Source: CBDCYS01 sp965224215 (GTDB taxonomy: Bacteria > Acidobacteriota > Terriglobia > Bryobacterales > UBA6623). Taken from it: a stretch of 64,000 bases of DNA. How positions within the stretch are numbered: the stretch's first letter is position 1; the number at the start of each line of letters is the position of its first letter. The stretch spans positions 326,346 through 390,345 of the forward strand of contig CBDCYS010000039.1 in assembly GCA_965224215.1 (NCBI GenBank), written 5' to 3'. This document shows, one piece after another, positions 17,126-26,729 of the stretch. The notes beneath the pieces are model-generated. The model saw nothing but the letters and a program-made list of their open reading frames with translations, made no database searches and was not told the DNA's origin. Both the position numbers and the translations under genes were made by a program.

Positions 17126-18013
17126 CTACGACAGATGCGCTTTGAAAAACTCCAGAGTACGACTCCAAGCTAGCTTGGCCGCCGCCTCGTCATAACGTGG
17201 AGTCGTATCGTTGTGAAAACCGTGGTTCGTCTCCGGATAAACGTGCGCCGTATACCGCTTCCCGTTCGCCTTGAGAGCCGCCTCATAAGCCGGCCACCCC
17301 GCATTGACTCGCTCATCCAGTCCTGCATAGTGCAGCAATAAAGGAGCGTTAATCTTGGGGACATCCGCCGCCGCGGCCTGCCGGCCATAGAACGGAACCG
17401 CCACCGCCAAGTCCGGCACGCGCACCGCCAGAGCGTTCGAGATCCCTCCGCCATAGCAGAACCCGACACAACCCACCTTGCCCGTGCAATCGCTGTGTGA
17501 TTGAAGGTGGCGGACGGCGGCCACAAAGTCCTCGAGCAGTTTCGCGCCGTCAAGCTCGCGCTGCATCCGCCGCCCGTCGTCATCGTTTCCGGGATACCCG
17601 CCCGCCGGCGTCAGGCCATCCGGAGCCAGCGCCAGGAATCCCGCCGCGCCCGCTCGCCGAGCCACGTCTTCGATGTAGGGGTTGAGCCCGCGATTCTCAT
17701 GAATCACCAGGACGCCGGGCAACTTGCCGGTAGCGCCCGCCGGACGCACCAACAACGCCTTGATCGAGCCATGCCCCTTCGGCGACTCATACTCGATACG
17801 GCTAGTCTGAATTCTGCTGTCGCCTTCAGGGACCTGCTGGCCCCAGGCATAGTTCGGGCTCAAGCTCGCGAAGATGGCCGCCGCGGTCGTCCCGCCAACA
17901 GCGAAAGGAGCAGCTTGATCAAGAAACTCCCGGCGGTTGATCCCGCCGTGAACATACTGATCGAAAAGCTTCAAAACCCGCGGATGAAAATCAGTTGCTT
18001 TCTTTCGTGACAT
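17126..18013 (-). CDS. Dienelactone hydrolase-family protein, Tat-exported
   Basis: A 295-residue alpha/beta hydrolase. ATG 18013 is chosen because GGAGGA lies just upstream; the frame is open further to GTG 18136 without support. The N-terminus carries a twin-arginine-like signal, GINRREFLDQAAPFAVGG, near residues 24-41. The dienelactone hydrolase triad is visible: C186 in GCVGFCYGGGIS, D233 in HYAGLDERVNAGW and H264 in ETNHGFHND, plus the oxyanion-forming VIHENRGLNPYI. Members cleave dienelactones or related cyclic esters; many exported relatives have unknown substrates. No operon partner is seen. Confidence 0.9.
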   Translation of the reverse strand: MSRKKATDFHPRVLKLFDQYVHGGINRREFLDQAAPFAVGGTTAAAIFASLSPNYAWGQQVPEGDSRIQTSRIEYESPKGHGSIKALLVRPAGATGKLPGVLVIHENRGLNPYIEDVARRAGAAGFLALAPDGLTPAGGYPGNDDDGRRMQRELDGAKLLEDFVAAVRHLQSHSDCTGKVGCVGFCYGGGISNALAVRVPDLAVAVPFYGRQAAAADVPKINAPLLLHYAGLDERVNAGWPAYEAALKANGKRYTAHVYPETNHGFHNDTTPRYDEAAAKLAWSRTLEFFKAHLS

Positions 18014-18214
18014 CGTAGTTCCTCCGGTGCCCGGTTGACAGTGTAGCGCACTGCGTAGCTGCCCCTGGAGTTCAGCAGCAACCTGCTCGTGGATCGGCAC
18101 ACCGGCCGCGCGGTTGATCTGAATTTCGCCTGCCACGACCAGATCATTGTGTCACCTCACAAACTGTCACGTCAGCGCTAGGAAAAACACTTTCTCCCCT
18201 TTAAGCTTCGGGAT

Positions 18215-19057
18215 ATGACCCCAGCGAAACCAAAACTCGAACCACCCACATCAAACAGCCGGAAGGATCGGCGCTGGAGAACTGCCTTACTGATCGGGAT
18301 CAGCGTTCCGTTGCTCGCTGCAGCCCTGCTCTCACCAGCGATCCCGCAGCCGGCCGAGTATCACGACTTCGCCGATCAGCGGCACCTCGCCGGGATTCCA
18401 CATTTCTGGAACGTCATCTCGAATCTTCCGTTCGCGATTATCGGCTTGGCCGGCTGTGTGTGGTTGGTGCGCAGGTCCGCCCAATCGTCGGCCTTTGGCG
18501 AGCGCTGGGAACGAGCGGCCTACTTCACATTCTTCTTCGGCGAATTTCTTACCTGCTTTGGATCGGCCTACTACCACGCAGCGCCCAGCAACGCGACCCT
18601 GGTTTGGGACCGGCTGGTTTTCAGCCTTCTGCTCACGTCCTTCTTCCTGATCATATTCGCCGAGTTTGTCAGCCGGCGCGCGGGCCGGGCTCTGCTTGCA
18701 CCAACTGTTCTGATGGGGATCTTCAGTGTCTTGTGGTGGCACTGGACAGAACTGTCGGGACAGGGAGACCTGCGTCTCTATTTGATCGTGCAATTCTATC
18801 CGGTGCTGGTGATTCCGTTCATCATTGCGTTCTTCCGAACACGCTACACGCTCGGGTGGATGTTCTTCCTGACCTGGGCGCTCTATGGGGTTGCCAAGAT
18901 CTGTGAGGTGTTCGACCGCCCGCTTTACGAGTTGACCGGGGTGTGGAGCGGCCACACCTTCAAGCACTTTGTCGCCGCCGCCGCAACGGGCTGCGTTCTC
19001 TACGCTTTGCAGCGGCGGAAGGTGCGTGAGTTTCAGGGGCGCGCGGTTACGGCCTAG
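18215..19057 (+). CDS. Alkaline ceramidase-family membrane protein
   Basis: A 280-residue seven-helix membrane protein resembling the ceramidase (alkaline phytoceramidase/CREST) family. After a basic N-terminus, helix 1 is at about 28-47. Candidate zinc ligands are the histidine of GSAYYHAAPSN (after the third helix) and the pair in WSGHTFKHFVAA near the C-terminus, with an aspartate in LVWDRLVF, matching the H/D pattern of the superfamily. The segment AEYHDFADQRHLAGIPHFWNV is typical of the periplasmic loop in bacterial members. It could hydrolyse amide bonds of lipids in the membrane; substrate not determinable. Confidence 0.8.
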   Translation: MTPAKPKLEPPTSNSRKDRRWRTALLIGISVPLLAAALLSPAIPQPAEYHDFADQRHLAGIPHFWNVISNLPFAIIGLAGCVWLVRRSAQSSAFGERWERAAYFTFFFGEFLTCFGSAYYHAAPSNATLVWDRLVFSLLLTSFFLIIFAEFVSRRAGRALLAPTVLMGIFSVLWWHWTELSGQGDLRLYLIVQFYPVLVIPFIIAFFRTRYTLGWMFFLTWALYGVAKICEVFDRPLYELTGVWSGHTFKHFVAAAATGCVLYALQRRKVREFQGRAVTA

Positions 19058-19210
19058 GCCAGGCGCAGGCAGTACGCATTGCCCGATCAGCCACAACCCT
19101 TCCCGTCAAACGTTTCAATCCAAGCGGCAGTCCTTGTGGCCCACTCACGCCTGCTTCAGCAACAAGATGGTTCCACGGCCAAGTGCTAGAATCGGCCCAC
19201 GGAGGTCACC

Positions 19211-20896
19211 ATGAAACCTCGTTCAAATAAAGCCCGATCAAACAAACCCCGATCAAAGCGAAAGCGGCCCATCCGCGCCTTGCTCGTCGTGGGCTTCTTG
19301 CTGGCCTTGGCAGCCGCTCAGGTGCGGGAGTCGCTGCGGCCCGACTACGCCGCTCAGCTCGAAGTGGTCGTCCAGCGAGCTGACACCGGCGAGACGGTCC
19401 CCGCGCGCATTTATCTCTTTAAGGGAGACCGCCCGTTTCGCCTCAGTCCAGTCGACGCGTTTCTGCCGCTGCGGTCCGACCTCTTCTACCGCGAACGCCT
19501 GTGGTCCAATACCCCCAACCCCAAAACGCTTGAAATCACCGCGCTGGACAAGTCGCACTTCATCCTGCTCGAAGGCGCGGCGACATTCGATCTGCCGGCC
19601 TCCGCTGACTATCGCATCGAGGCCTATCACGGAACCTTCTTCAAGCCAGCCGTCACAACGTTCTCACTGAGCGCGGACGAAAAGCGCCGTATCGTTCTCA
19701 AAGTAGAGCCGATTGCGCCGGCCCGCCAAGACGATTGGCTCGCCGCCGACGATCACATCCATCTGATGCGAGGCAAGCAGGACGACGCGGTCTTCCTGAA
19801 GTGGCTCGAAGCCGAAGACCTCGCCGTCGGCAATTTCCTGGAACTGCAGCGCCAGCAGCACGCGGCGTTGCAGTACGCCTTCGGACGCCAGGGAGAAGCC
19901 CGCCTGCCGGGCTACGCCATCCGCTCCGGACACGAGTCCCGCAGCAACTTCTACGGGCACACGATGTTCCTGGGCCCCGACAAGATGGTGCGCCCCTTGA
20001 GCGTTGGCAGCATCTACGCGAACTCGCCGGAAGCCTACCCGTTCCCCGCGCTTCTGTTTGAACAGGGACGCAAGCTCGGCGGCATCGTCGGATTCGCGCA
20101 CTTCTACGGCAGCCAGCCCAACTCGACCCTGATCATGAACTTGGCCCGCAACAAGATTGACTTCGTCGAGCTGCTTCAATTCGGCCAGCTCCAAACAGAG
20201 CCATGGTACGAGCTGCTCAACGCAGGATTCAGGGTCGTCGGCAACGCTGGCAGCGATTTCCCGGCCAACTTGCCACGGCTCGATCCCTACCCCCGCGCGA
20301 TACCCCTGCTGGGACCCGAACGCGCGCTCGTCAAGGCTCCAGCCGGCGATTCCGCCTATGACGCCTGGGCCGAAGGGATCCGCAAGGGGGCAGCGGTTGT
20401 ATCCAACGGACCTTTGCTCGAGTTCAGCGCCGGCCAAAAGACTTCCGGCGAAGTGGTGTCGTGGCAAGGTGCGGAAAAAGTCATTCGGGGTGCAGCCACG
20501 GCGACCTTTTATCGGCCGATTCAGAAACTCGAAATCGTCGTCAACGGCAAGGTTGTCGCGTCGCAATCGGGAGACGGTGCGCGGACCGAACTCTCGCTCA
20601 CGTTCGATCTTGTTCTAGAAAGAAGCTCTTGGGTCGCCGCCCGAGCAAAAGCCGAAAACATAGAAGACGAGCCGGACATCCGGGCCCATACCAATCCGGT
20701 CTACTTTCTCAAAGAAGGCGATCCGGTTCACATCGCGGCTGACCGCCAGTCGGTACGTATTCGTTGGGAAAAAGAGGCCGCCTACTACAGCAGCTCGTCG
20801 CTGATCTTCGCCGAGCCAAACCATCGGGCAGAACTACTCACGCGGGTGGAGGAAACACGTAAGATTCTTGCGAACCCACAACCACCGTGGAACTAA
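19211..20896 (+). CDS. CehA/McbA-family metallohydrolase
   Basis: A 561-residue exported protein with an N-terminal anchor (IRALLVVGFLLALAAAQV, residues about 18-35). An Ig-like strand domain (about 45-165) precedes a PHP-type metal-dependent hydrolase domain: DWLAADDHIHLMRGKQ gives the first histidine pair, GHESRSNFYGHTMFLG a second ligand set, GIVGFAHFYGSQPN a third and VVGNAGSDFP a late aspartate. This order matches CehA/McbA proteins, named for carbaryl/carbofuran hydrolases, although most members have unknown natural substrates. GGAGG precedes ATG 19211 by six bases. It stands alone. Confidence 0.85.
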   Translation: MKPRSNKARSNKPRSKRKRPIRALLVVGFLLALAAAQVRESLRPDYAAQLEVVVQRADTGETVPARIYLFKGDRPFRLSPVDAFLPLRSDLFYRERLWSNTPNPKTLEITALDKSHFILLEGAATFDLPASADYRIEAYHGTFFKPAVTTFSLSADEKRRIVLKVEPIAPARQDDWLAADDHIHLMRGKQDDAVFLKWLEAEDLAVGNFLELQRQQHAALQYAFGRQGEARLPGYAIRSGHESRSNFYGHTMFLGPDKMVRPLSVGSIYANSPEAYPFPALLFEQGRKLGGIVGFAHFYGSQPNSTLIMNLARNKIDFVELLQFGQLQTEPWYELLNAGFRVVGNAGSDFPANLPRLDPYPRAIPLLGPERALVKAPAGDSAYDAWAEGIRKGAAVVSNGPLLEFSAGQKTSGEVVSWQGAEKVIRGAATATFYRPIQKLEIVVNGKVVASQSGDGARTELSLTFDLVLERSSWVAARAKAENIEDEPDIRAHTNPVYFLKEGDPVHIAADRQSVRIRWEKEAAYYSSSSLIFAEPNHRAELLTRVEETRKILANPQPPWN

Positions 20897-20917
20897 TCCA
20901 GTGAGGGATTGAAGGGG

Positions 20918-21964
20918 CTAGTTTGAAACGGCAAAGCTCTCGACGACACGGTTCGCGAGATGATTTGTGATGTCGGCTTCGTTGCGAACCGACTCCATAT
21001 AAGCAGTGCGCAGAAGTTGATCCTTGCGGTTCAACAAGGTCTGCCGGATACTTTGCTGCACGCGCGGATCGGAGAATTCGCGCTGGCCAGCGGGCTCTCG
21101 TGAAACCAGCTTGATGATGCGAAACTCATTGCCGGTGCGGAGAATCGGCGAGATTTCGTCAGGTGAAAGCGAAGCGACGACGCGCCGCAAAACGATGTCA
21201 GTTTTCTCCAGCGCCGACTGGGGAATGAACCCCAAGTCTCCTCCATTGGTCGTTGAGACCTCGTCCTCTGAGTAGTTGCCCGCTACGATATCGAACGCTT
21301 CTCCATTTTGCAGACGCTGCAAGAGCATTTCAATTTTTGCTTTGGCGGTCTCTTCGTCCTGCGCGTCATCGTTTTTGTAATTGGGTACCGGGCTCTCCGG
21401 CGTGGCCGTGACCAGAATTTGCGCTAAATGAATCTGCTGTTCCGGCTGGTGGAAACTGGCCTTGTTCTCGTCATAATACTTGCGGATCTCGGCTTGGGAG
21501 ACGGCCATCTTCGATGTGATTTCTTTGTTGAAGAGCTTGTCGATGGTAATCGTGCGGCGCAGCTCGGCTTCGTACTCGGTCAAGGTAAGACCGCGCTCTT
21601 CAAGCTGCTTCTCAAAATCGGCAGGATCATCAAAAGGCGCCCGTTGGCCGTCCAGCTTTGCTTGAACCTCGGAGTCGACGGCCATGAGACCGAGCTTCTG
21701 CGCACGCTGAAGGATCGCATGCCGGTCGATCAACTCCCTCAAAACGGTGAGCCGTAACATCTGGTCTTGGTCCTCGGAAGCCGGATCGGTCAGGTCCGGA
21801 ACCTGGGTTTGAAGGTAGCGTTCGAGTTCGGAAAAAGTAATCCTGTAGCCGCTGACTTCGGCAGCAACTTCTGGATCGGGTCGGCCCTGGCAACCGGTAA
21901 GGAGTAGAATCAGCGCGGTCAGGGCGAGGAAAAGTAACCGAGAATGGACGCGACTCAACCCCAT
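20918..21964 (-). CDS. PpiC/SurA-type peptidyl-prolyl isomerase lipoprotein
   Basis: A 348-residue exported lipoprotein: the signal ends at LILLLTGCQG (lipobox LTGC, Cys about 25). Residues about 35-190 form a helical SurA_N-like chaperone region with VSGYRITFSELERYL. A rotamase (PpiC) domain follows, with EQQIHLAQILVTA, GEAFDIVAGNYSED and GGDLGFIPQSALEK. Such proteins help outer-membrane or secreted proteins to fold in the periplasm. It is convergent with the CehA/McbA gene. Confidence 0.9.
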   Translation of the reverse strand: MGLSRVHSRLLFLALTALILLLTGCQGRPDPEVAAEVSGYRITFSELERYLQTQVPDLTDPASEDQDQMLRLTVLRELIDRHAILQRAQKLGLMAVDSEVQAKLDGQRAPFDDPADFEKQLEERGLTLTEYEAELRRTITIDKLFNKEITSKMAVSQAEIRKYYDENKASFHQPEQQIHLAQILVTATPESPVPNYKNDDAQDEETAKAKIEMLLQRLQNGEAFDIVAGNYSEDEVSTTNGGDLGFIPQSALEKTDIVLRRVVASLSPDEISPILRTGNEFRIIKLVSREPAGQREFSDPRVQQSIRQTLLNRKDQLLRTAYMESVRNEADITNHLANRVVESFAVSN

Positions 21965-22180
21965 CTCACCATTCTAGTTGAGCACGCGACGACGCTTTGG
22001 GCGCCTGCCTCGGAGTCGCCGACTTCACAGGATGACCAATGATTCTTTTGACTTGCAGCCGCACGCCCAGCGCTTCAGCGCGAGCGGCCGGCCTTCACCA
22101 GATGCACTAATTCATCCATCAGCTCTTTGCGGTTTTTCGGGGTGGGCTTGTGCTAGGTTGCGACGGAGTGCCGCTGATAT

Positions 22181-22375
22181 TTAGCGCCGGACATCGGAAG
22201 CGCCCCGAACGCGCTCGGTTCGGGCCTCGACAAGCTTCTTGGCGACGTCCCTCGCGATCTCAAGAGTTTCGGCTACCGTTCGACCCTGAGCCACCAAGCC
22301 GGTCAGCTCATCCGAGCTTGCAAAATAGACCCCTTCCGGGAGCTTTTCCACATTCACTCGTATGGCCAATTCCAT
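22181..22375 (-). CDS. HicB-like (DUF1902-type) small protein
   Basis: A 64-residue protein starting MELAIRVNVEKLPEGVYF, with ASSDELTGLVAQGRTVAETLEIARDV, the single-domain HicB/DUF1902 fold pattern of antitoxin-like proteins. ATG 22375 is preferred over 22408 because the family start aligns there. No intact HicA partner follows: an ATG overlapping its end by 14 bases (22194) gives only 13 codons before a TAG. I therefore treat it as an orphan antitoxin-like gene or the remnant of a module. Nothing else convincing is visible in 21965-22180. Confidence 0.6.
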   Translation of the reverse strand: MELAIRVNVEKLPEGVYFASSDELTGLVAQGRTVAETLEIARDVAKKLVEARTERVRGASDVRR

Positions 22376-22573
22376 GTTGGTCTCATGGGATCTTGGCGTG
22401 GCCTGCACCCGCGGGGATCTGGTGTTGGTCTGGTTCGGATGAAGTTTATGAGATAGCTTTTGCTATTCTTCAATGTCTACCCATGCTCGATGTAAGCCGT
22501 AACCAGGAAGTAGGGTAGGCTGAAGAGACAAAGTTGAGCATTCCGCGGGCTTGTGGGGCCGCGGATTCCGCTG

Positions 22574-24154
22574 ATGAGCACCTATTCCCGAAGAGAACTG
22601 TTGCGCCAGGGGCTTGGCACGGCCCACCTAGGCGCATGGGTTGCCGGGGGCGCCGGGCAAGCCACACCTCTATTCGGCGCAAAAAAGAAAGCGGGGCCCG
22701 AGTTGAACGTCTTGTTCATCGCGGTCGACGACCTGCGTCCGGCCTTGGGTTGTTATGGACATCCCCTTGTTAAGACACCCAACATTGACCAGCTGGCGGC
22801 CCGCGGGCTGACCTTCACCCGAGCTTACTGCCAGCAGGCGGTCTGCAGTCCTTCACGCACTTCCCTCTTGACGGGAATGCGGCCCGATACGACGCGTGTC
22901 TACGATCTGCAAACTCATTTCCGCCGGCACTTGCCTAGCACGAATACGCTGCCCGAACAGTTCAAGCGGCATGGCTACACGACGACCGCGTTCGGGAAAA
23001 TCTATCACAAGCCGCAACTCGACGATCCGCGATCGTGGAGCATCCCGCCGTGGATGGCCGACAACCACGAATGGGGGAGCGAAGCCAATCGGGCTTCCGT
23101 TCAACAGAAGTGGAACGAGTTGCAACAGGCCAATTTGTCTTCCACGGAGCACTACTACTTTGACCCGGCGAAGCGTAGTCCCCGGCCCGATGGCCAGCAT
23201 GGCTGGGGGATGCCGAGTTGGGAAGCGCGCGATGTCGCGGATAACGAATTGCCCGATGGCAAGACGGCGGACGCCGCCATCGCGGCACTGCGGAAGCTAC
23301 GCAGTGAGCGGTTCTTTTTGGCAGCCGGATTTCTGAAACCACATTTGCCCTTCGTCGCTCCGAAGAAATACTACGACCTCTACCCCGAGAGCGAGATCGA
23401 GCTAACCGAGAACACCGAGTCTCCCCTAGACACGCCCGGTTTCGCGATGCACGATTCAGAAGAGCTGCGCCTCTACGACGACATCCCGCCGGCTGGGCCA
23501 ATCCCGAAGGACAAAGCGCGAGAGCTGATTCGCGGATACTACGCCTCGATCAGTTACGTCGACGCACAGATCGGAAAGCTCATGAATGCGCTGGATGAGC
23601 TTGGCCTTCGCGACAACACGGTGATCGTGCTGTGGGGGGATCACGGCTATCACTTGGGCGAGCACGGCTTGTGGAATAAGCACACGAATTTCGAGGCGGC
23701 GACGCGGTCGCCGTTGATCGTCAGCGTCCCCGGCCAGCGCAACGCGGACAGGAAAACACCCGCGCTGACAGAGTTCGTCGACATCTACCCTTCGCTATGC
23801 GAGATCTGTGGCGTCAGCCGGCCGCGGGGGCTGGAGGGCTCCAGCTTCGTGCCCTTGATCAACGATCCCGAACGTCTGTGGAAGCGCGCGGCATTCAGCC
23901 AGTACCCTCGAGAGATTCCTGGTGCGGGCCCGGGCATGGGGCATTCGATTCGGACACGCCGATACCGCTACACCGAGTGGACGGTTGCCGGCACGAGTTC
24001 GCAGACGTCTGAACTCTATGACTACGAGATGGACCCTCTCGAGAACTTCAACATTGCAAACCATCCTCGCAACCTGAGCTTGGTAAACGGCCTTTCCGGG
24101 ATGCTGCGAGAGGGCTGGAGAGGGTCTTTGCCTCCGCCGGATGGACCTGCGTAA
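22574..24154 (+). CDS. Sulfatase, iduronate-2-sulfatase-like
   Basis: A 526-residue type I sulfatase. ATG 22574 gives a Tat-like signal, YSRRELLRQGLGTAHLGAWV; an upstream in-frame start at 22553 adds only seven residues. The core starts LNVLFIAVDDLRPALGCYG with the DD metal ligands. The formylglycine site is C91 in AVCSPSRTSLLTG (CxPSR). VIVLWGDHGYHLGEHGLWNKHTNFEAATR supplies the DH ligands and a later lysine, placing it with iduronate/choline-sulfatase-like enzymes. It would hydrolyse sulfate esters of polysaccharides or glycosaminoglycans in the periplasm; no sulfatase-maturing enzyme is in the window. Confidence 0.9.
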   Translation: MSTYSRRELLRQGLGTAHLGAWVAGGAGQATPLFGAKKKAGPELNVLFIAVDDLRPALGCYGHPLVKTPNIDQLAARGLTFTRAYCQQAVCSPSRTSLLTGMRPDTTRVYDLQTHFRRHLPSTNTLPEQFKRHGYTTTAFGKIYHKPQLDDPRSWSIPPWMADNHEWGSEANRASVQQKWNELQQANLSSTEHYYFDPAKRSPRPDGQHGWGMPSWEARDVADNELPDGKTADAAIAALRKLRSERFFLAAGFLKPHLPFVAPKKYYDLYPESEIELTENTESPLDTPGFAMHDSEELRLYDDIPPAGPIPKDKARELIRGYYASISYVDAQIGKLMNALDELGLRDNTVIVLWGDHGYHLGEHGLWNKHTNFEAATRSPLIVSVPGQRNADRKTPALTEFVDIYPSLCEICGVSRPRGLEGSSFVPLINDPERLWKRAAFSQYPREIPGAGPGMGHSIRTRRYRYTEWTVAGTSSQTSELYDYEMDPLENFNIANHPRNLSLVNGLSGMLREGWRGSLPPPDGPA

Positions 24155-24281
24155 GCTGGCCCACATCGTCATCTCCAGCTTGCCACTAGCGGCCGCTAAG
24201 GGTTTCCCCGAAGTTGTCCGATTTCTTGACCTAGTAGCTATTCAACCGCAGCGTTCGGACTGGAATCGCGTTGTACGCGAG

Positions 24282-24287
24282 TATAAT
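24282..24287 (+). promoter_or_regulatory. Possible -10 element orphaned by ISNCY insertion
   Basis: A TATAAT hexamer lies 33 bases before the ATG in the left copy of the target duplication. No clear -35 box at 17 bases is visible. A GAGGG ribosome-binding sequence follows at about 24303-24307. Both belong to the gene now starting at 26155, from which the 1.8-kb element separates them. Confidence 0.5.
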
Positions 24288-24324
24288 GGCTGTGTAGTTC
24301 GCGAGGGTATTAACTTTTATGACA

Positions 24325-26144
24325 TGTCGCTGCCGAGTGATAATGTCCTAAACGTGCCAAGTAGAAATGTCCTATTGACAAGGTCAGCCTGGAGGGGTGA
24401 GCAAGCAAGGACAACTACTAATGACACAACGAGAGCGCGACCGGCTGGTGGCGCTGCGCAAAGCAGACAAAAAACTCATCACGCAAAAGCAGGCCGCCCA
24501 GCAGACGGGCCTCAGCGAACGGCATCTGAGGCGGCTGCTGGCGAAGCTTCGCAGCGAAGGCGACCAGGCCGTGGTCCATGCCGCGCGGGGCCGCGCGTCC
24601 AACCGCAAGCTCAGCGCCAAGGCGGAAAAACAAGCCGTGGCAATCCTCTCCCAACCCGTCTACGCCGGCTTTGGCCCGACTCTGGCGGCGGAGTATCTCG
24701 AGCAGCGCCACGGCGTCCAAGTCGGCCGCGAAACGCTGCGCCGTTGGATGGCCGCCGCGGGCCTGTGGAAGCCCCGCCGCCGCAAGTCAGGACGCCCGCA
24801 TCCGTGGCGGCCCCGCCGCAGTTGCCGCGGCGAGCTGGTGCAATGGGACACCTCCGAGCACGACTGGCTGGAGGGACGCGGGGAGAAGCTGTACCTGATC
24901 GGCATGATCGACGACGCCAGCAGCGAGTTGCTGGCGCGCTTCGTCCGGCACGACTCGGGCGAAGAGAATCGCCGTTTGCTGAAGACGTATCTGGAACAAA
25001 ACGGCCGACCCGTAGCCTTCTACACCGACCGCGCCAGCCTGTTTGTCAACACGCCCAAAAACAGCGCCGGCGAGGATCCCAAGCTCTTGCCTCCCACGCA
25101 GATCGGGCGGGCGCTCCAGGAGCTGGACATCGAATCGATCACGGCCTATTCGCCGCAGGCCAAAGGCCGCGTCGAGCGCAGCTTTGGCACCGCCCAGGAC
25201 CGCCTGGTGAAGGGTCTGCGGGTGGCCGGGGCCACGACGATCGAACAGGCCAACGCCTACCTGGAAAGCGAGTTTCTGCCCTGGTGGAACGCCACGTTGC
25301 GGGTGCAGCCGGCTCACCCCGACGAGGCGCATCGCGAGCTAGGTCCCGAGCACGATCTGGACTCGGCGCTGAGCCAGGTCGAGACGCGGCGGGTCGCCAA
25401 CGACTACACGATTCGCTTCCGGGGAAAGAGCTATCAAATCGACCGCAAGGCGATTGTGCCGGGTCTGCGAAACAGCCGAGTGCGGGTGGAGAGACGCCTG
25501 GACGGCGTCCTGGCCGCGCGCTGCGGCAAGCACGAACTGGCGCTGAAGCGCTGCGGCGCGCAGCCCCAATCGGAGCGCCCGCAGCCCAAGAGCGCCCAGG
25601 CGGAACCCGCTGCGGCAGCGGCCGAGAAGGCTGGCGGCAAAGCTGCCGGCAAGCAAAGCAGCGACTGGATGAAGGACTTCGATCTGAAAGACAGCCCGCC
25701 TGTGTGGCAAGCGGCGCAGGCATCCGGCGCTCGGCGAGACGATACGCAGGACTAGGAGTCGCTGCCAAACCAAGACTCTATGCGGAGCGCCCATCGGGCC
25801 GATGCGCTGAGTTGGCAGTCGCTGCCAAACCAAGACGCTATGGGGAGCGCCGGGCAAACGGCGCCCAGCGATCGTCGCGTTGGCGAAGCCCAAGGCCTCC
25901 GCTCCGAAGCTTCACCAAAGCAATCTCTGTCACGAACAGAAAACCCTCTGACCGGGAGGCCAGAGGGTCGTCTGCTTCAGCCGATTGCTTGGGAGCCAGC
26001 TCCATCGCTTCGGCCTTGGGCATCAAGAGCAGGCGCGACCCTGCCCTCAACGCCAACCACTCTACCATCGCCTCTCCAGCCACCTGCCCCAAAGCGGACA
26101 TTTCTACTTGGCAGCGATTAGGACATTTCTACTTGGCGTTGACA
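24325..26144 (+). mobile_element. ISNCY-family element, copy 2 (1820 bp)
   Basis: Same element as 1252-3071. Its ends are TGTCGCTGCC... and ...GGCGTTGACA, with imperfect terminal inverted repeats. A perfect 16-bp direct repeat ATTAACTTTTATGACA flanks it (24309-24324 and 26145-26160), clear evidence of a recent insertion with a 16-bp target duplication. The duplicated bases contain the start codon of the downstream gene. An internal duplication (GTCGCTGCCAAACCAAGAC, around 25758 and 25819) and the stem-loop at 25944-25967 are shared with copy 1. Confidence 0.95.
24421..25755 (+). CDS. ISNCY-family transposase (copy 2)
   Basis: A 444-residue transposase nearly identical to the one at 1348-2682; see there for motifs. 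Here the left end of the element is intact (TGTC) and the ORF is complete, so this copy is the better candidate for an active, autonomous element. Start ATG 24421 has AAGGA upstream; GTG 24397 is an alternative. Confidence 0.92.
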   Translation: MTQRERDRLVALRKADKKLITQKQAAQQTGLSERHLRRLLAKLRSEGDQAVVHAARGRASNRKLSAKAEKQAVAILSQPVYAGFGPTLAAEYLEQRHGVQVGRETLRRWMAAAGLWKPRRRKSGRPHPWRPRRSCRGELVQWDTSEHDWLEGRGEKLYLIGMIDDASSELLARFVRHDSGEENRRLLKTYLEQNGRPVAFYTDRASLFVNTPKNSAGEDPKLLPPTQIGRALQELDIESITAYSPQAKGRVERSFGTAQDRLVKGLRVAGATTIEQANAYLESEFLPWWNATLRVQPAHPDEAHRELGPEHDLDSALSQVETRRVANDYTIRFRGKSYQIDRKAIVPGLRNSRVRVERRLDGVLAARCGKHELALKRCGAQPQSERPQPKSAQAEPAAAAAEKAGGKAAGKQSSDWMKDFDLKDSPPVWQAAQASGARRDDTQD

Positions 26145-26154
26145 ATTAACTTTT

Positions 26155-26649
26155 ATGACAACGGTCCTCTGGATTCTATTGCCCATCTTCATTGCCGTTG
26201 GTTCGGCGCTGCTCGCTATCTACATCATGCAGCAACGGCTGGAGGTGCAGCTGGCGCGAGAGCGGCAATCTCTGAGCGAAGCGCGCGCCTCGATCGAGGC
26301 GCAAAAGGAACATATCGAAGAACTAAACGACCTACGAGAAGAGGTCGCCCGCCGCAAATCGCTCGACGACTTCCTGGGCGAGCTGCGCACGGAGCAGCGC
26401 CAGTTTGTTCGTGAGCAGAAAGTACTATTTGCTTCTGGAAAGTCGCTCGTCATTCAAGAGAGAATGTACTTCCGCAACATCCCACTTTGCAATTGGGTGG
26501 AACACGAAGTGATGGTGGAAGAGGGTGCGGATATCGACAACCTCGCGAAGACGCTTTCGGTATTCATCCCCGATCTGCTCGAAGCACCAGCGGCCCAGAA
26601 GAAGAACGGCAACGGTATCGAGAAGGCGGTCAAGCTGTTGCGCTCTTAG
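26155..26649 (+). CDS. Membrane-anchored coiled-coil protein, separated from its promoter
   Basis: A 164-residue protein, family not recognised. Residues 5-25 (LWILLPIFIAVGSALLAIYI) form one membrane segment. Residues about 27-85 are a charged coiled coil (RLEVQLARERQSLSEARASI). A compact C-terminal domain follows with SLVIQERMYFRNIPLCNWVEHEV. The start codon lies in the right-hand copy of the ISNCY target duplication. The native GAGGG and TATAAT remain 1.8 kb upstream on the other side of the element. The coding sequence is unbroken, so expression now depends on read-through or on a promoter in the element. Confidence 0.75.
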   Translation: MTTVLWILLPIFIAVGSALLAIYIMQQRLEVQLARERQSLSEARASIEAQKEHIEELNDLREEVARRKSLDDFLGELRTEQRQFVREQKVLFASGKSLVIQERMYFRNIPLCNWVEHEVMVEEGADIDNLAKTLSVFIPDLLEAPAAQKKNGNGIEKAVKLLRS

Positions 26650-26729
26650 CCACGCGTTTCTCATGACCGCGCGCGTTTCTCTCATCAAGACGACGGGCGA
26701 GTCCGCTAGCCCGTTCCCTGATCCTGCTA

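Noticed and set aside
21975..22194. A HicA toxin gene after the HicB-like gene
   Set aside because: The overlapping ATG gives only 13 codons; other frames show no HicA pattern (no conserved His in a GSH motif).
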